Origin: Cristatella mucedo
Taxonomy: Eukaryota; Bryozoa; Phylactolaemata; Cristatellidae
DNA length: 64,000 nt
Assembly: GCA_009760855.2 (NCBI GenBank)
Contig: WPIO01000016.1
Coordinates: 641,001 to 705,000 of the forward strand
Reading direction: 5' to 3'
Positions 11,681 to 21,740 of this stretch are shown one piece after another (the stretch's first letter is position 1; each line of letters opens with the position of its first letter). The notes below the pieces were generated by a model. It was not told the origin of the DNA, ran no database searches, and saw only the letters and a list, made by a program, of their open reading frames with translations. A program made the translations under genes and the position numbers.

Positions 11681-11934
11681 TTACCGCTGCACGACCGCGA
11701 CAGTGGTCGCTGCCGCCATCGTGGTCGCTGCCGCCATCGTGGTCGCTGCCGCCATCGTGGTCGCTGCCGCCATCGTGGTCGCTGCCGCCATCGTGGTCGC
11801 TGCCGCCATCGTGGTCGCTGCCGCCATCGTGGTCGCTGCCGCCATCGTGGTCGCTGCCGCCGCGATGCGGTCAACCTTCGACACGTGAATGAGGAAGGAT
11901 GGTGTCACCCAACGACCGCACGTGCACGTGTCAC
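11681..11934 (-). CDS. DUSP12: DUSP12 exon 7 with minisatellite-encoded C-terminus
   Basis: Acceptor ACTATTCTGCAG completes Gly (phase 1), then DTCTCGRWVTPSFLIH and VDRI, the conserved end of the zinc module. The remainder is eight-plus copies of an 18-bp unit read as Met-Ala-Ala-Ala-Thr-Thr, ending VAVVQR and TAA. Other DUSP12 proteins stop soon after this point, so the repeat forms a lineage-specific tail. Confidence 0.9.
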
Positions 11935-14900
11935 CTGCAGAATAGTAAAAAGACAGGAGCAAGCAAGCGAGGACCGACTCGGTGGTCACAGCAGAGGAGG
12001 CTACTCTGTACGGTATAGTCAAGCCTGAGCAGTACCTCTACCCTGGGCGCAGGAAGCCGACGCTCGGCGCCTTGGCTCGGCAAGGAGGCCAAGGTGACCG
12101 TAAGGCAGACTGGAAAGGAAACGGAACGGACAGACTGGAAAGGAAACACGCTGATGGAGCATAGCCTGCCGCCGCACCGACGAACCGAGTTCTGCTGCCG
12201 CCGAACAGGACTGGGTCTGCCGCAAAGCGTTTGTGAGGATGAGACGGTCGTACTAATTATCACTGTCCTGCGTAGACCAGGGAAAAAAGGTGGCAAGCGA
12301 AGCGTTCTAGTTTGTCTCCCCAGTGGCTAGATGAGGAGGAGGAGGAGGAGGAGGAGGAGGAGGATAAAGCAACTTACGCACGGCAGCAAGAATTTTTAAC
12401 GCCTCAACGATAAAACTGCGCTGTGCTTGCAGCTAGCGAACCGGCTGACCGAACTTGCAGGCTGCGCACCGGCTGACCGAACTCGTCGGACGAAAGCTCG
12501 CAGAACGAGAGCAGCAGGCGCTTGCACAGAAAGGGGAATGTGCGCGATTCTATATATATATTTTTAAATATTTTTATGGGCCTTCAGATATTTTAAAAAT
12601 CTTATTTTAAAAACAGCGCCCTCAGAGAGAAATCAGTCTTTCTTGGCAATATTTTTTATATATTTTTAAAATAATATCTTTTAGAAATAGAGTCGAGCAG
12701 TTTTTTTTACGATGCCGGTGCTCATGCAGTGGCCCACAAAAGCCGTCTGATCAGAACCCATACAAAAAGTTTATGGAACGATATCGACAGACAGCTATAG
12801 CAGTTGATAGTAATAATATTAATAATAATAGTACATTTAACATAGCGCCCTCAGAAAACTCAATCTCTTTCTAGGCACTTTAAATGGGCTGCAAAGGAAG
12901 CACGATCGAATGGTTAGTAGTAGCATGCTCAACGAACAAAAATAACATGGTTAGGGGTGACATGCACAGAGTCAGCACAAAAGTACGGTGAGTGGCAGCA
13001 TGCACAGTATCAGCACGAATAAGAACATAAAGGACGAATAGCGTGGACCCAACAAATGCTGTGATTGATAAATAGGTGCGTTTTTAGTTTATTTTTAAAT
13101 GTGGTCAAGTCAGAGGACGTCGCGACGCAAGTCGGAAGCGAGTTACAGTCGACCCTCACGGTTAATCTGTTTCAGACTCTACCACGATAGGTGCATTTCG
13201 GCAAAGTAGGATTCTCTATTTAGAAATGAAATATTTTCGTTGTTAGAGCATAGAAGACCTGTTTATGACCTTCTCAATACGGTTTTTAACATTATTAGAG
13301 CCCTCTGGACATGAAATAACATCCCTTTAGTCACCATTACATTCGTATTACCAAATATATTAGATAAAATAAGAGATTAGACGTTACAAACATTGTATTG
13401 TCATTATTGTACATTTAATTGCACACACACACACACATCTTACGCACAAACGCCAAGCTACCAAAATAGCGCGTTTGGTGATAAAGATGAAGAAATGTAC
13501 AGCGCAGCAAAGAAGAGCAAAGTTACTGCTCCTCGGAAGGCCCGACTTCAGTAAGGGAGTCTTCAGGTGGTGCAGGATCTTCAACAGGTGTGCCGTCGTC
13601 TTCTTCCAAGAGTTCCATACGTAATTATGATTTTAATTGTAATACAGGGGTGTAAAATTGACTCAGACAAACGAGTGCAGACTGTCTCATTTTCACTATT
13701 TCGATCAGCTTTTAATTAATTTACACATATTTAAAAAACCAGGATAGAGTGAAGCCGCGAAAGTCGAAAAGCTAAGTAGCGAGGGACGACTGAGCATAGG
13801 CTTTGGGAGAATACTACGGACTAAAGGCGTGGTCTCAAAAGGATTTGAGGTTGGTACCAGGTAGAGGTAAACAATTAGATTCTGAACACCGGGTGGTACG
13901 ATGCTTAGCCTGGTATCGGAGTAGACCTGATTGGTTGGCTGGAGCCAAAGACTGATCGGACCTACGGCAGTGAACGACAAAACCTTTCGAGTCGATGCAT
14001 TGCTGGCTTGACTGGGAGCCAGTGCAGGTCGGCAAGAAAGCGAGAAGTGCAGTTGCTTGGCCTACATCCACAGCTGACCTTTTCATTTAAACTCAGGCTC
14101 AGTACAATGTGCTATAGCAAAAGAGAAAATTGAGACACTTGAGGCCTGACCAGATAAATAAATAAATACAAGTTGATTTAACAGCCTCTTTTTGTATAGC
14201 GACAGTAGAGCCTTTACGGCTATCACCAACGCTTGCAGCGGCGATAAAGGATCGCCCACCACAGGATTCGAACCCACGACCTCGGGGGCCGAGGTCGTGA
14301 AAAGCAACCACCTTACCTAGTGAGCCATTACGGCTCACCGATAAGGGAGGTCATGCAGAATCGCGGTAAGGTGACATCAAACCAAGCAAATATATACCAA
14401 TAGTATGTGTTTTTTTGGGATGTCAATACATATTTTCATATCCATGCCACTTTAGTATGCATCGAGTACTGCACAAACCGAGGAGAGTGGGGCAGCCACA
14501 GCGGTGGCCATATCGCAAGGATTTTTTGCGACTGACCTCAGGTGCTCTTGAAATGCACACCTTTTTGTAGCATGCTAAATGCAGTCCCACAATTTGTTGT
14601 TTCCTGAAGGCAGACATCTTCTGAGCTTTGTAAATCTCTTAGCGCTTGTGAGCTACCCTACCACCTCCAAATTTGGCACTTGAACTAGGCCTCTGGAAAA
14701 CATTCACTGAGCAATCGTGATGCAACTCTAAAACTGAGAAAAGCACGACTTCTATTATGACGATTTTATTCAAGGGATGCAAATGTGACACATTTTATTT
14801 TTGGTTAATAAGCAAGTCACCATGGATCGTGCAAACTATGTAAACTACAACTGCCGGATGACCTTGTAAGTATTCCTGATTTTATTCTTTTACTCAACGG

Positions 14901-17900
14901 CCTTTTCTGGCTGACGGTGGTCATGACAGAGCTAGATGCAAAGATCCTAATAGTTTACATACCTGCCCAGCTCCACGATCCAATCTTGATGCTGCACTTC
15001 GGGCACATGATCTAAAATCGGAGAGTAGACGTGGTATACGAATAAATTATTATTAATACAATTATTAATGACACTTTAACAAGACGACAGCACGGGGTAC
15101 TAGCAAAAATCTGCTGAGTATGCAAAAGCCGATTCATTTCTCGATATATTCCCCAAAGTCATCTTCAAAGTGAGAGGCTGAGCCTTTCCCTAGGTCTAAG
15201 CCCAAAAAAATTAAAAGTATAGCTGTTTAACTAGCCTCATTTGCATAGCGACAGAAGAGCCTTAACGGCAATCCTAACCATTTGCAGTTGGTAATAAAGA
15301 ATCGCCCACTGCAGAATTTAAACACATGACATCGGTCGTCAAGAGCGAGCACCTTAGCCCAAGGGTAACGTGCAAGCTTTACACGATCCACGTTGTTGAC
15401 TCAAATCCTGCATCAAGAAAATCTTTTCTCACCCACTGCAAGCAAGATGTATTGGTGCCTTTCGCTCCTATATAATCGAGGCTGTTAAATCAGCCGAGCT
15501 TTAGTTTTTTTTTATAGAAAGTAAATGACAAAACAATGTTTTGGCCCAAATTTGGCCAAAACTGGTTGCCAGTTACCACGACTGTCAAGTCTGCATGGAT
15601 GGTTTCATCACGGCACATGAAAAACTTGCTTTCAAGGTTGCATTTTTTGATGCTCTAAAACACTTTGACTGTTTAATCAGCAACACAACCGGCTCAACAG
15701 CAACAGGTTATAACAGCCCTCAATAAAAAAAAAACTGTTTGGACAGCATGGGCTGGTTGGGAAGGCAATTGCAATTTATATGGTGACTTCGGGGTAGGTT
15801 CCATCTAGGGGACTCGCATGTGGACCGAAAAGATGGCAGGCAAGCACAGTCTAAAAAGACAGTGATCAGTGACAACTAAAACCATAAAAAGATGTCTAAT
15901 CACAGTCATAAGAATATACGCGATAAAACTAACACAAACAACAGAAGCAGGTCTCCAGCCAATGCAACTGCAGTATCAATCCAAATAGGTTTTTTTAAGC
16001 ACTGCTCATTTGTTTGGATTACAGAGCAAATAAGATACACTCACTTCTACGAGTGGCATATACATCCGATAAGTTCTTGCTCACTACGATGAAGTGATGG
16101 TTAACAATCATGATTTATGACGAACGCACCAGTCTACATTTACCGAAAGCAGAAGATTTGTGCAAGTGCCAATGCCATTAACAACTTGATGCTTCATCGT
16201 TCACTTCCTCCTTCTCACTGACTATACCACGATTAGTAGCGAGCCCAGTGAGCCCACTTTGCTCCACGAATAGATGCATTACTCAAATAAGTGTAAAAGC
16301 TACTATATTTTAAAAATATATATTAAAAAAATATATATATTTAAAAAAGCTACTATATTTGGTGCCCACAGGCCGAGCCGGGCCACTGGAACGTTCTATT
16401 GCTCACAGATCAAGAGGCATCATGAAATAGGGGTCTCAGATTTACAGAGATCTGACACAAACATGCACGCACGCACACACACAGAGGCATATACCTTGCC
16501 CTGTAACTCTGCAATGTGGGGCTCCATCCAGCCGACCGGCTCGATGAAGACTGAGTGCGCATCGCGACACAGCGATTCCTCCAAAGCCGCAGCCCGGCCC
16601 AGGGCAGCGGCTGGCTTCGCACTTCTCACCGTCGGCTGCGCCCTGCTGCTACCGACAAACGCAGCCGGTCCCTCGCCCTTGGCGTGTTGCAGCACTGACG
16701 TGTCCTTGAAGAGGATCGCGCTGCGTGCATGCGCGAGCGATCAGACGACGATCTGTAGCACTCGCTCTCACCTGCCTCCAAAGGCACGCATGTCGTCGAG
16801 AGCTCACGCTACGATCGGTACGATCTGCTGCCCCGCAATCGACAGCATATGCGATGCCGAGGCGACACGAGGACACGGCAACGGCGGCAGCAGGCGACAA
16901 GACCAGCGGCTAGGTGCAGTGCGCAAAAATGTCGAGGAATGTCGCAACAAAAAAGAAATGCAGCCGCGCACTGCACGGGTCGGTCGATCGGCTCTGAATG
17001 AGACGTCCCGAACGCAGCTGCATTGGGGCGCCAAAGCTCACCATCGGAGTGCCGACAAAGGCATTTCACGAGGGAGCAAGGAGAAGCACACAACAGTTTG
17101 TGTGTGCAACCAGTGAGACAAGAGAGATGATCAAGCCAAATGGGAGAGCTGGGGTGCTGATGGCAGTGACTGCCGGTCAATAGCAGCAGCACTAACTCTT
17201 GCCGGGCAGATATTCACACTACTCGCTATACAAATAAATTGTATTTCTTTATTTAATTAACTCTTGCCGAGCAGCCTACCGGATCGAGCATCGAGTGCAG
17301 CTGGCCTTTACCGCGGCTGCGCGCGCGTGTGTGTATGTATGTATGTATACTACAGCTCACTGCCCACGGACTCGCTTAGCTGAGTGCACAGTAAAGTACA
17401 AAAACCTATGTGTCTTTACACGCTTCACTCCTGGAAGTACTGGTCGCCATCTTGCCATTTGATGGAAGAACTTTTTCGTTTTCATTAATAAGAATATATA
17501 AATATATATATATTTATATTATACACACACACATATATATATATATAAATATATAATTCCTTTATATAGCATCCCAAGAGAAACGAATTTCTATTCAGGC
17601 GCTTCACATATGCCACCGGGCTTGGGCCTACGACTTGGGTCATCCAATACATTCCCTTTCACCCTGGTACGAGCCAAGCACCTAAACATTGAGTATTCTA
17701 TGAGCAGAGCCTGACTTTCTTACAGCCAGCTGCAGCTCAAAAGAACATTGGGATTAACAAAGAAAATACATTTGCATAGTGCCATCAGAGAACTTGAATC
17801 TATTTCTAGGCACTTCACTCCCTACATTTGCTGACAGCTGATGCAGAACACCGAGAAAGGTGCACGGCAGGCTCAAGCCCGCAAAGCACACAATGACACG

Positions 17901-17978
17901 CAATCCTGAATAATCCTAGCTAGCACACTGGAGCGATCTGGAGCCAGGGGTGGCGCCGAACGAGACAGCACAGCAGCA

Positions 17979-18055
<77 letters not shown>

Positions 18056-20710
18056 CAGAGAGACAGAGAGACAGAATGAGAGACAGACAGAGAGACAGAC
18101 AGAGACAGACAGAGACAGAGAGCGTGCACGGTTGCGGCGCTAAGAAAGATGTATGTGGCCTGATGAAGGTAGCAGTCGTCGAAGCACGATGGCACACCTC
18201 AATCGCCTGCGCTGGTGCAGGCGACTGCAATGGCTATGGCGGCTAAAATGTTAGGGTGGCACCTGCCTCGAGATGGCATGTGCTATGCTGTACACACCGG
18301 CATTTCTTGCATTTATAGACGTTTGCGGCTTTGCCGGAAAGCCCATCGCTTCTTGAAAGCAGGAAGTTCTTCAAAGAGGTGGTGGAATCTGAAGGAAGCA
18401 GGCACAAATCCTGCTGAATGACGGCACTGCAGCAGCGGCGCACTCTTGAGAGTCGGCAGATGTGGCAGCGTGGCAGAATGCTCACGCAACTTGGAGGCAG
18501 GACCGTGCGGCCACGGCAGCAACGACGCTTGCATGACAGAACCACGCCTGCCTGGCCACGGTCTCGCCCAAGGCAGGCAGCAGGAAGAGGCCGGCCGGAA
18601 CGTGACAAGCAGGCAGTGCACAAGAACCTGCCTGCATGATGGGTAATCATTCGGGCCACGCTCTGCAGGCGAAACAACTTGTACGCTGGGTGCTCCTTGT
18701 CCACGCAAAAGTCCATCTGCTCGAGCATTGCCAGCTGAGCCAGGAAGCCGTCGTTGGGCCTAAGACGGCGTCACGTGCACATGAGCAAGAGGCAGCAAGT
18801 GGCAAGGGGCTGGCGGAGCCAGGCGAGGGAAGCGAGAGGCCTGTGCACGTCTGCTAAAAAGCTGGAGCGGCAACTCTGCTTACACCGACGAGAGAGACAG
18901 GCAGGGGGAGAGGGAGAGTGAGAACAAAAAAGAGAAAGAGAGAGAGAGAGAGGGAGAGATATATATGTCCTCCCATGCCCCCCCCCCCCCCCGTTGCAGC
19001 ACATCGGGAGCTTGCTTACGCCCTATTCCATTCTGGGTCTGAGCCCACGGCTAAGGTGCCCTGAACCTAACCACCTAGGTCACTGGTCTGAGTCCCAAAA
19101 GCAAGCGATTCTTTCTTGCCTACTTCAATCTGGAGAGATAGCCGCCAAGGATCGCCAGCCACTGAAAAAACCAGGCTTCTGAATGAGCTGCGTGACCTTG
19201 ACATCTATAATGCAAAGACTCGACGTGCACTAAGACTCCAGTGGTGTGGCAGCCGGAGGCCAGGTGCATTGGCAGAGGCCTGCAGACCTGGTAGCTTGGC
19301 AGACCTTCGCTCTGCATGCTTTCCTTGTTGAGTGCACATTAGTGAATGACACAATGCTGCAAGACAGCAGTGCAACATGGGCCACGATCCTCGCCAGCGT
19401 GCTGTCCACTGGAAAGGGGGCAGCTCGAGCTAAACGCAGCAGCAGCGAGTGCCTCCTCAGAGTGGCGCCCCTCCTCTTCTAGCGAAAAAAACAGAGTGGG
19501 AGGCAAGCAAAATTGGAGGGGTCGGTATCTCACAATCTCTGTCTTTCTAACTATTTGCAGTGGGTTTCTAGTTTCCAGCGCTACTACTTAGCTAGTTATA
19601 TTAGCAGCTGGCGCTCTCCAGCTTCTGTTTTCTTATGCTTTCTGTCTTCTGCTTTTTGTCTGTTTTTGTCATTGAAATCAGCCATCAACTCACGCCCGTC
19701 GAGCGTCTGGTGCATCATGCGATCATCAGGCGAGCTAAATTTTTCTGCTCTATCAAGGCGTTTCTAGGTGGTGGTACAACGACACGCCTCTTCAAGGCCA
19801 GCGTGCAGCCTGGTGAGGTGCACCAGTCCGAAGTCCTCATTCCCCCCACCGGAGTTTCGATCTGAGTTCCCCCTTCCAGGAGTCATGCAATCCCCTTGCC
19901 GAGCCAGCCTCTCCGGGGCTCGATTGGCACTCTGCTGCTGCTGCAAGCTCGAATTCACTGATCCCACGAAGCTGGCAGCTGCTGGCATAGGAGAAGCCTC
20001 GCTGCTCCCCGGGGGGGGGGGGGGGGGGTTGGCGGGGCCCGGGATAAGAATCGCAAAGCGTCCAGAAAACCGTCTCTCTCCACAGTAGCAGGAGAGACGC
20101 TCGGATGCACCGCAGCATTCACGCGGAGCGTCATATCGGTTGGCGGTTGGCTGCCCGGTTTTGAATTTCTCTCGACGACTCACTGACTGGGCACGTACGT
20201 ACGTACCTGGCGTCTGGCTTGAACCTTCGGATGTAGTAAAGCGTGTCGTCGGCAGACATTTTCAGCTTTACCATTATGTACGCAGCGGCGACCGCGGGAC
20301 CTCGCGAAATGCCAGCGTGACTGCAAACGCGAACGAATAGATATGCAAGCTAACCGGGCTAACCGCCGATGCCGGGGGCGGGGCTGGCTAGCTAGCTAGC
20401 TCGCAAGCAGGCAAGCAAGGGCCGGCATGCAGTCCAGGAAAACGTCTCACCAGTGAACAATAACGCCGCCGCCAGGCGCGCTTCTTCCGGCCTCGATGAA
20501 ACTGAAGCAGTCGTCGAATTTCGACAGCAAGTCTTCGGCGTCCTCGTCGAGCATTGGAACGTGCAGGCACGCCAGTCCGAGGCGGTAAGCCGAGTCCAGC
20601 GGCCTCTGGTCCACGGTCAAAATGTGAGTAACGCCAAGAGACGAGAGCTTCCGACGACACTGCACGTCGTCCAAGGAGCCGACGTACAGCTGATCTAGCA
20701 GACGCGACAT
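11681..20710 (-). CDS. DUSP12: Dual-specificity phosphatase 12 (YVH1 type), seven exons
   Basis: Exons (minus): 20451-20710, 20207-20320, 18632-18759, 18298-18388, 16495-16720, 14963-15011, 11681-11934. They total 1122 bases (373 codons plus TAA) with matching phases at every junction (2, 2, 1, 2, 0, 1). The phosphatase domain has LTVD (31-34), a general-acid region VPMLDED (51-57), and the catalytic loop Cys87-x5-Arg93 (VHCHAGISRG), followed by the family's NxGFxxQL helix (PNDGFLAQL). The C-terminal zinc module is recognisable as YKCKKCR, FIEPVGWME, MCPKCSIKIGSWSW and CTCGRWVTPSFLIH, in family order. Family knowledge: YVH1/DUSP12 acts in 60S ribosome maturation through the zinc domain. Length is slightly above the human 340 residues, from an 18-bp repeat translated as the tail. 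Odd: the residue after the catalytic Arg is Gly rather than Ser/Thr. The exon 3/4 boundary is the only unsure join. Confidence 0.9.
11703..11864 (-). repeat. 18-bp minisatellite inside DUSP12 exon 7
   Basis: Eight perfect tandem copies of GTGGTCGCTGCCGCCATC (plus-strand reading) starting at 11703, and a ninth, diverged copy. The unit is a multiple of three, so copy-number change keeps the reading frame. Confidence 0.95.
12332..12364. repeat. (GGA)n microsatellite
   Basis: About eleven GGA units, in DUSP12 intron 6. Confidence 0.95.
12605..12665 (-). mobile_element. Degenerate LINE family C tail in AT-rich DNA
   Basis: ACAGCGCCCTCAGAGAGAAA is the reverse complement of the hairpin region; surrounded by A/T-rich filler from 12545 to 12700. 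Confidence 0.4.
12815..13145 (-). mobile_element. LINE family C 3' half, split by the pogo-like element
   Basis: Tail at 12815-12870, 3' UTR, then coding remnant to 13145, where the DNA element interrupts. Continues at 13793. Confidence 0.75.
13146..13792 (-). mobile_element. Pogo/Tigger-like DNA element nested in a LINE
   Basis: Terminal inverted repeats CAGTCGACCCTCACGG (13146) and, reading inward from the other end, CAGTCGTCCCTCGC (13792). The CAGTCG-A/T-CCCTC terminus is typical of pogo/Tigger elements. TA precedes the left end; the right flank reaches a TA five bases out. It splits LINE family C: 12815-13145 and 13793-14080 are its two halves. A diverged second copy lies at about 31650-32250. 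A minus-strand frame at 13530-13618 encodes 31 acidic residues (MELLEEDDGTPVEDPAPPED...), possibly a transposase tail. Confidence 0.6.
13793..14080 (-). mobile_element. LINE family C, continuation upstream of the nested insertion
   Basis: Reverse complement encodes the PKAWNSLP-upstream block and the LHWLP region, collinear with 12815-13145. Confidence 0.7.
14160..14340 (-). mobile_element. SINE-B
   Basis: Reverse strand: GAGCCGTAATGGCTCACTAGG head, GTCGTGGGTTCGAATCCTGTG box B, tail AGGCTGTTAAATCAAC then TATTTATTTATT. In DUSP12 intron 6. Confidence 0.8.
14963..15011 (-). CDS. DUSP12: DUSP12 exon 6 (49-base micro-exon, CPKC)
   Basis: Acceptor GATTTTAG, 16 codons (IMCPKCSIKIGSWSWA) and donor GCAG|GTATGT. 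Phases 0 to 1 agree with both neighbours. CPKC plus the Gly-x-x-x-Trp that follows is the family signature. Too short for ORF finders. Confidence 0.9.
15225..15375 (-). mobile_element. SINE-B, diverged
   Basis: GCATAGCGACAGAAGAGCCTT, TTTGCAGTTGGTAATAAAGA, ACGCGA-box region degraded (AATTTAAACACATGACATCGG). In DUSP12 intron 5. Confidence 0.6.
16495..16720 (-). CDS. DUSP12: DUSP12 exon 5
   Basis: Acceptor CACGCAG at 16721 completes Arg (phase 2). The exon encodes AILFKDTSVLQHAKGEGP and VFIEPVGWMEPHIAELQGK, matching the family's central C-terminal segment. Donor AAG|GTATAT, phase 0. Confidence 0.9.
17555..17695 (-). mobile_element. SINE-A, diverged
   Basis: TATAGCATCCCAAGAGAAAC tail, TTCAGGCGCTTCACATATGC, diverged box B and A. 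In DUSP12 intron 4. Confidence 0.65.
17750..17835 (-). mobile_element. LINE family C 3' tail
   Basis: GTGCCATCAGAGAACTTGAA ... TCTAGGCACTTCACT is a diverged reverse-complement copy of the hairpin, inside DUSP12 intron 4. Confidence 0.55.
17979..18122. repeat. (GA)n/(GACA)n array
   Basis: Purine-rich GA repeats grading into GACA/GACAGA; in DUSP12 intron 4, so CU-rich in the transcript. Confidence 0.95.
18298..18388 (-). CDS. DUSP12: DUSP12 exon 4 (first zinc pair)
   Basis: Encodes YKCKKCR, the first Cys pair of the zinc module, and ends CCG|GTGTGT in phase 2. The 5' boundary proposed here follows a good pyrimidine tract (GCCTGCTTCCTTCAG); 18351 is the alternative start. The frame is open through the intron, so a retained-intron form is possible. 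Confidence 0.7.
18632..18759 (-). CDS. DUSP12: DUSP12 exon 3
   Basis: Acceptor CGTCTTAG restores Arg, then PNDGFLAQLAMLEQMDF and YKLFRLQSV, which match the end of the DUSP fold and the linker. The 3' end is uncertain: a GC donor (ATGCAG|GCAGGT, ending 18632) gives the best linker length; a weak GT donor ending at 18628 with an acceptor at 18351/18352 is also phase-compatible. Confidence 0.75.
18920..18992. repeat. (GA)n followed by 15 C
   Basis: GA run at about 18930-18960 and an unbroken C run at 18978-18992, in DUSP12 intron 2. Confidence 0.9.
20011..20028. repeat. Run of 18 G
   Basis: Unbroken homopolymer in DUSP12 intron 2. Confidence 0.95.
20207..20320 (-). CDS. DUSP12: DUSP12 exon 2 (catalytic loop)
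   Basis: Acceptor TTTGCAG completes the catalytic Cys. The exon encodes HAGISRGP and the following helices to KPDA. The donor CCAG|GTACGT lies inside a short (GTAC) repeat. Phase 2 at both ends. Confidence 0.9.
20451..20710 (-). CDS. DUSP12: DUSP12 exon 1
   Basis: Starts at ATG 20710 (MSRLLDQLYVG; the YVG strand is the usual DUSP entry). Ends at TTGTTCACTG|GTGAGA, splitting the catalytic Cys codon in phase 2. An in-frame codon further up (20782) would add 24 residues; the internal Met fits the family better. Confidence 0.9.
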
Positions 20711-20797
20711 GCTTCTCGCGTCTCTCCCTGGCCACGAGCGACTGCGGGCAACCGCCCGAACGATCGAAGACGGAGCGAGCACGCGCGACTTGGAAGA
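20711..20797. promoter_or_regulatory. Presumed DUSP12 promoter side (possibly bidirectional)
   Basis: GC-rich, CpG-rich interval directly upstream of the DUSP12 start; no TATA box seen. Inference from position only. Confidence 0.3.
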
Positions 20798-20917
20798 ATG
20801 GATAATAACGGGCTCGGCGGATGGAGTTCCGCTTTGCCGGGCAACGCGCGACGCCGCTTCCCGCCCGGCACAGGGCCGTGCTGCTGGTGCTCTGCCGACG
20901 AATTGGCAGTGTTAAAG
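20798..20917 (+). CDS. Weak candidate first exon divergent from DUSP12
   Basis: ATG at 20798, exactly 40 codons (MDNNGLGGWSSALPGNARRR ...), then TTAAAG|GTGACG. Its start is 88 bases from the DUSP12 start on the opposite strand, as in bidirectional promoters. No family and no further exon recognised. Confidence 0.2.
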
Positions 20918-21585
20918 GTGACGCTGCTGCGTGTGACTGCTGTGTGGCTGATGCACGTACCATTCCGCTTGAATACAATTCGCATTTAATTTCGCAGTTT
21001 CGCCAACGCGTGCAGGCCCGCGGGCTTCCTTAGCGCCGTCGTCTGCTAGAAGTGCTGCGTCGTCTGTAGAGTGGACGACCAGTGCAGCACACCGCGCTAT
21101 CAAAGTGCACTACTGCGCTTCGCGAGAATAGTTCGTGAAGCTTTGTCTGGTCAGACATTTGTAGCCCTCGTTAAGGGGAAACAAATGGAGGGGACGGTAA
21201 AGAGAAGCTCACGCATCGTAGGAGGAAACGGGGCGGCGGAGGGGGAACTCCCTTGGCTGACTGCTTGATCGAGCAGCGCAGCTGCGCGCGCAGAAGGAAA
21301 CGATAGCGCCGGGGCGCGTAGGGCGACAGGGGTAGAAATTTGGTCGGGCATCATTGTGCGGTTGGGTTTCCACAGATATATTGCTAGGACTGCGTGCGCT
21401 AGCTATCGGCCAGGTGCACAGCATTTTCGAAAATATTGGTAAGCGCTGCACATGCTGGGGCCTTCCCTTGACTCACTCGACTCACCAAGAAGAGCGGCTC
21501 GTCTCAACCGCGGCAGCGCCGGTCACGTGACAATTGACCCTGGTTTGCCCTTTACTTCCTGCCTGTAAGTCGGACAGTACTGAAA

Positions 21586-21591
<6 letters not shown>

Positions 21592-21661
<70 letters not shown>

Positions 21662-21700
21662 CCTGTGTCTGTCTGTCTGTCTGCCTGCCTGCCTGCCTGC

Positions 21701-21734
<34 letters not shown>

Positions 21735-21740
21735 TTGTCT
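21592..21740. repeat. (CT)n / (TGTC)n / (TGCC)n compound microsatellite
   Basis: CT run 21592-21659, then TGTC and TGCC tetramers and more CT. Confidence 0.95.

Noticed and set aside
16274-17116. 280-residue plus-strand open frame
   Set aside because: It lies antisense to the well-supported DUSP12 exon 5 and shows no family motif; it is a shadow.
18243-18728. Single 161-residue exon
   Set aside because: Both ends match DUSP12 but the middle does not, and its length fits a short in-frame intron; treated as exons 3 and 4 with an open intron.
19764-20183. 139-residue minus-strand frame with an NEDF...L motif as a DUSP12 exon
   Set aside because: The true PNDGF exon lies at 18632-18759 with correct phase; this frame is intronic and Pro/Gly-rich.
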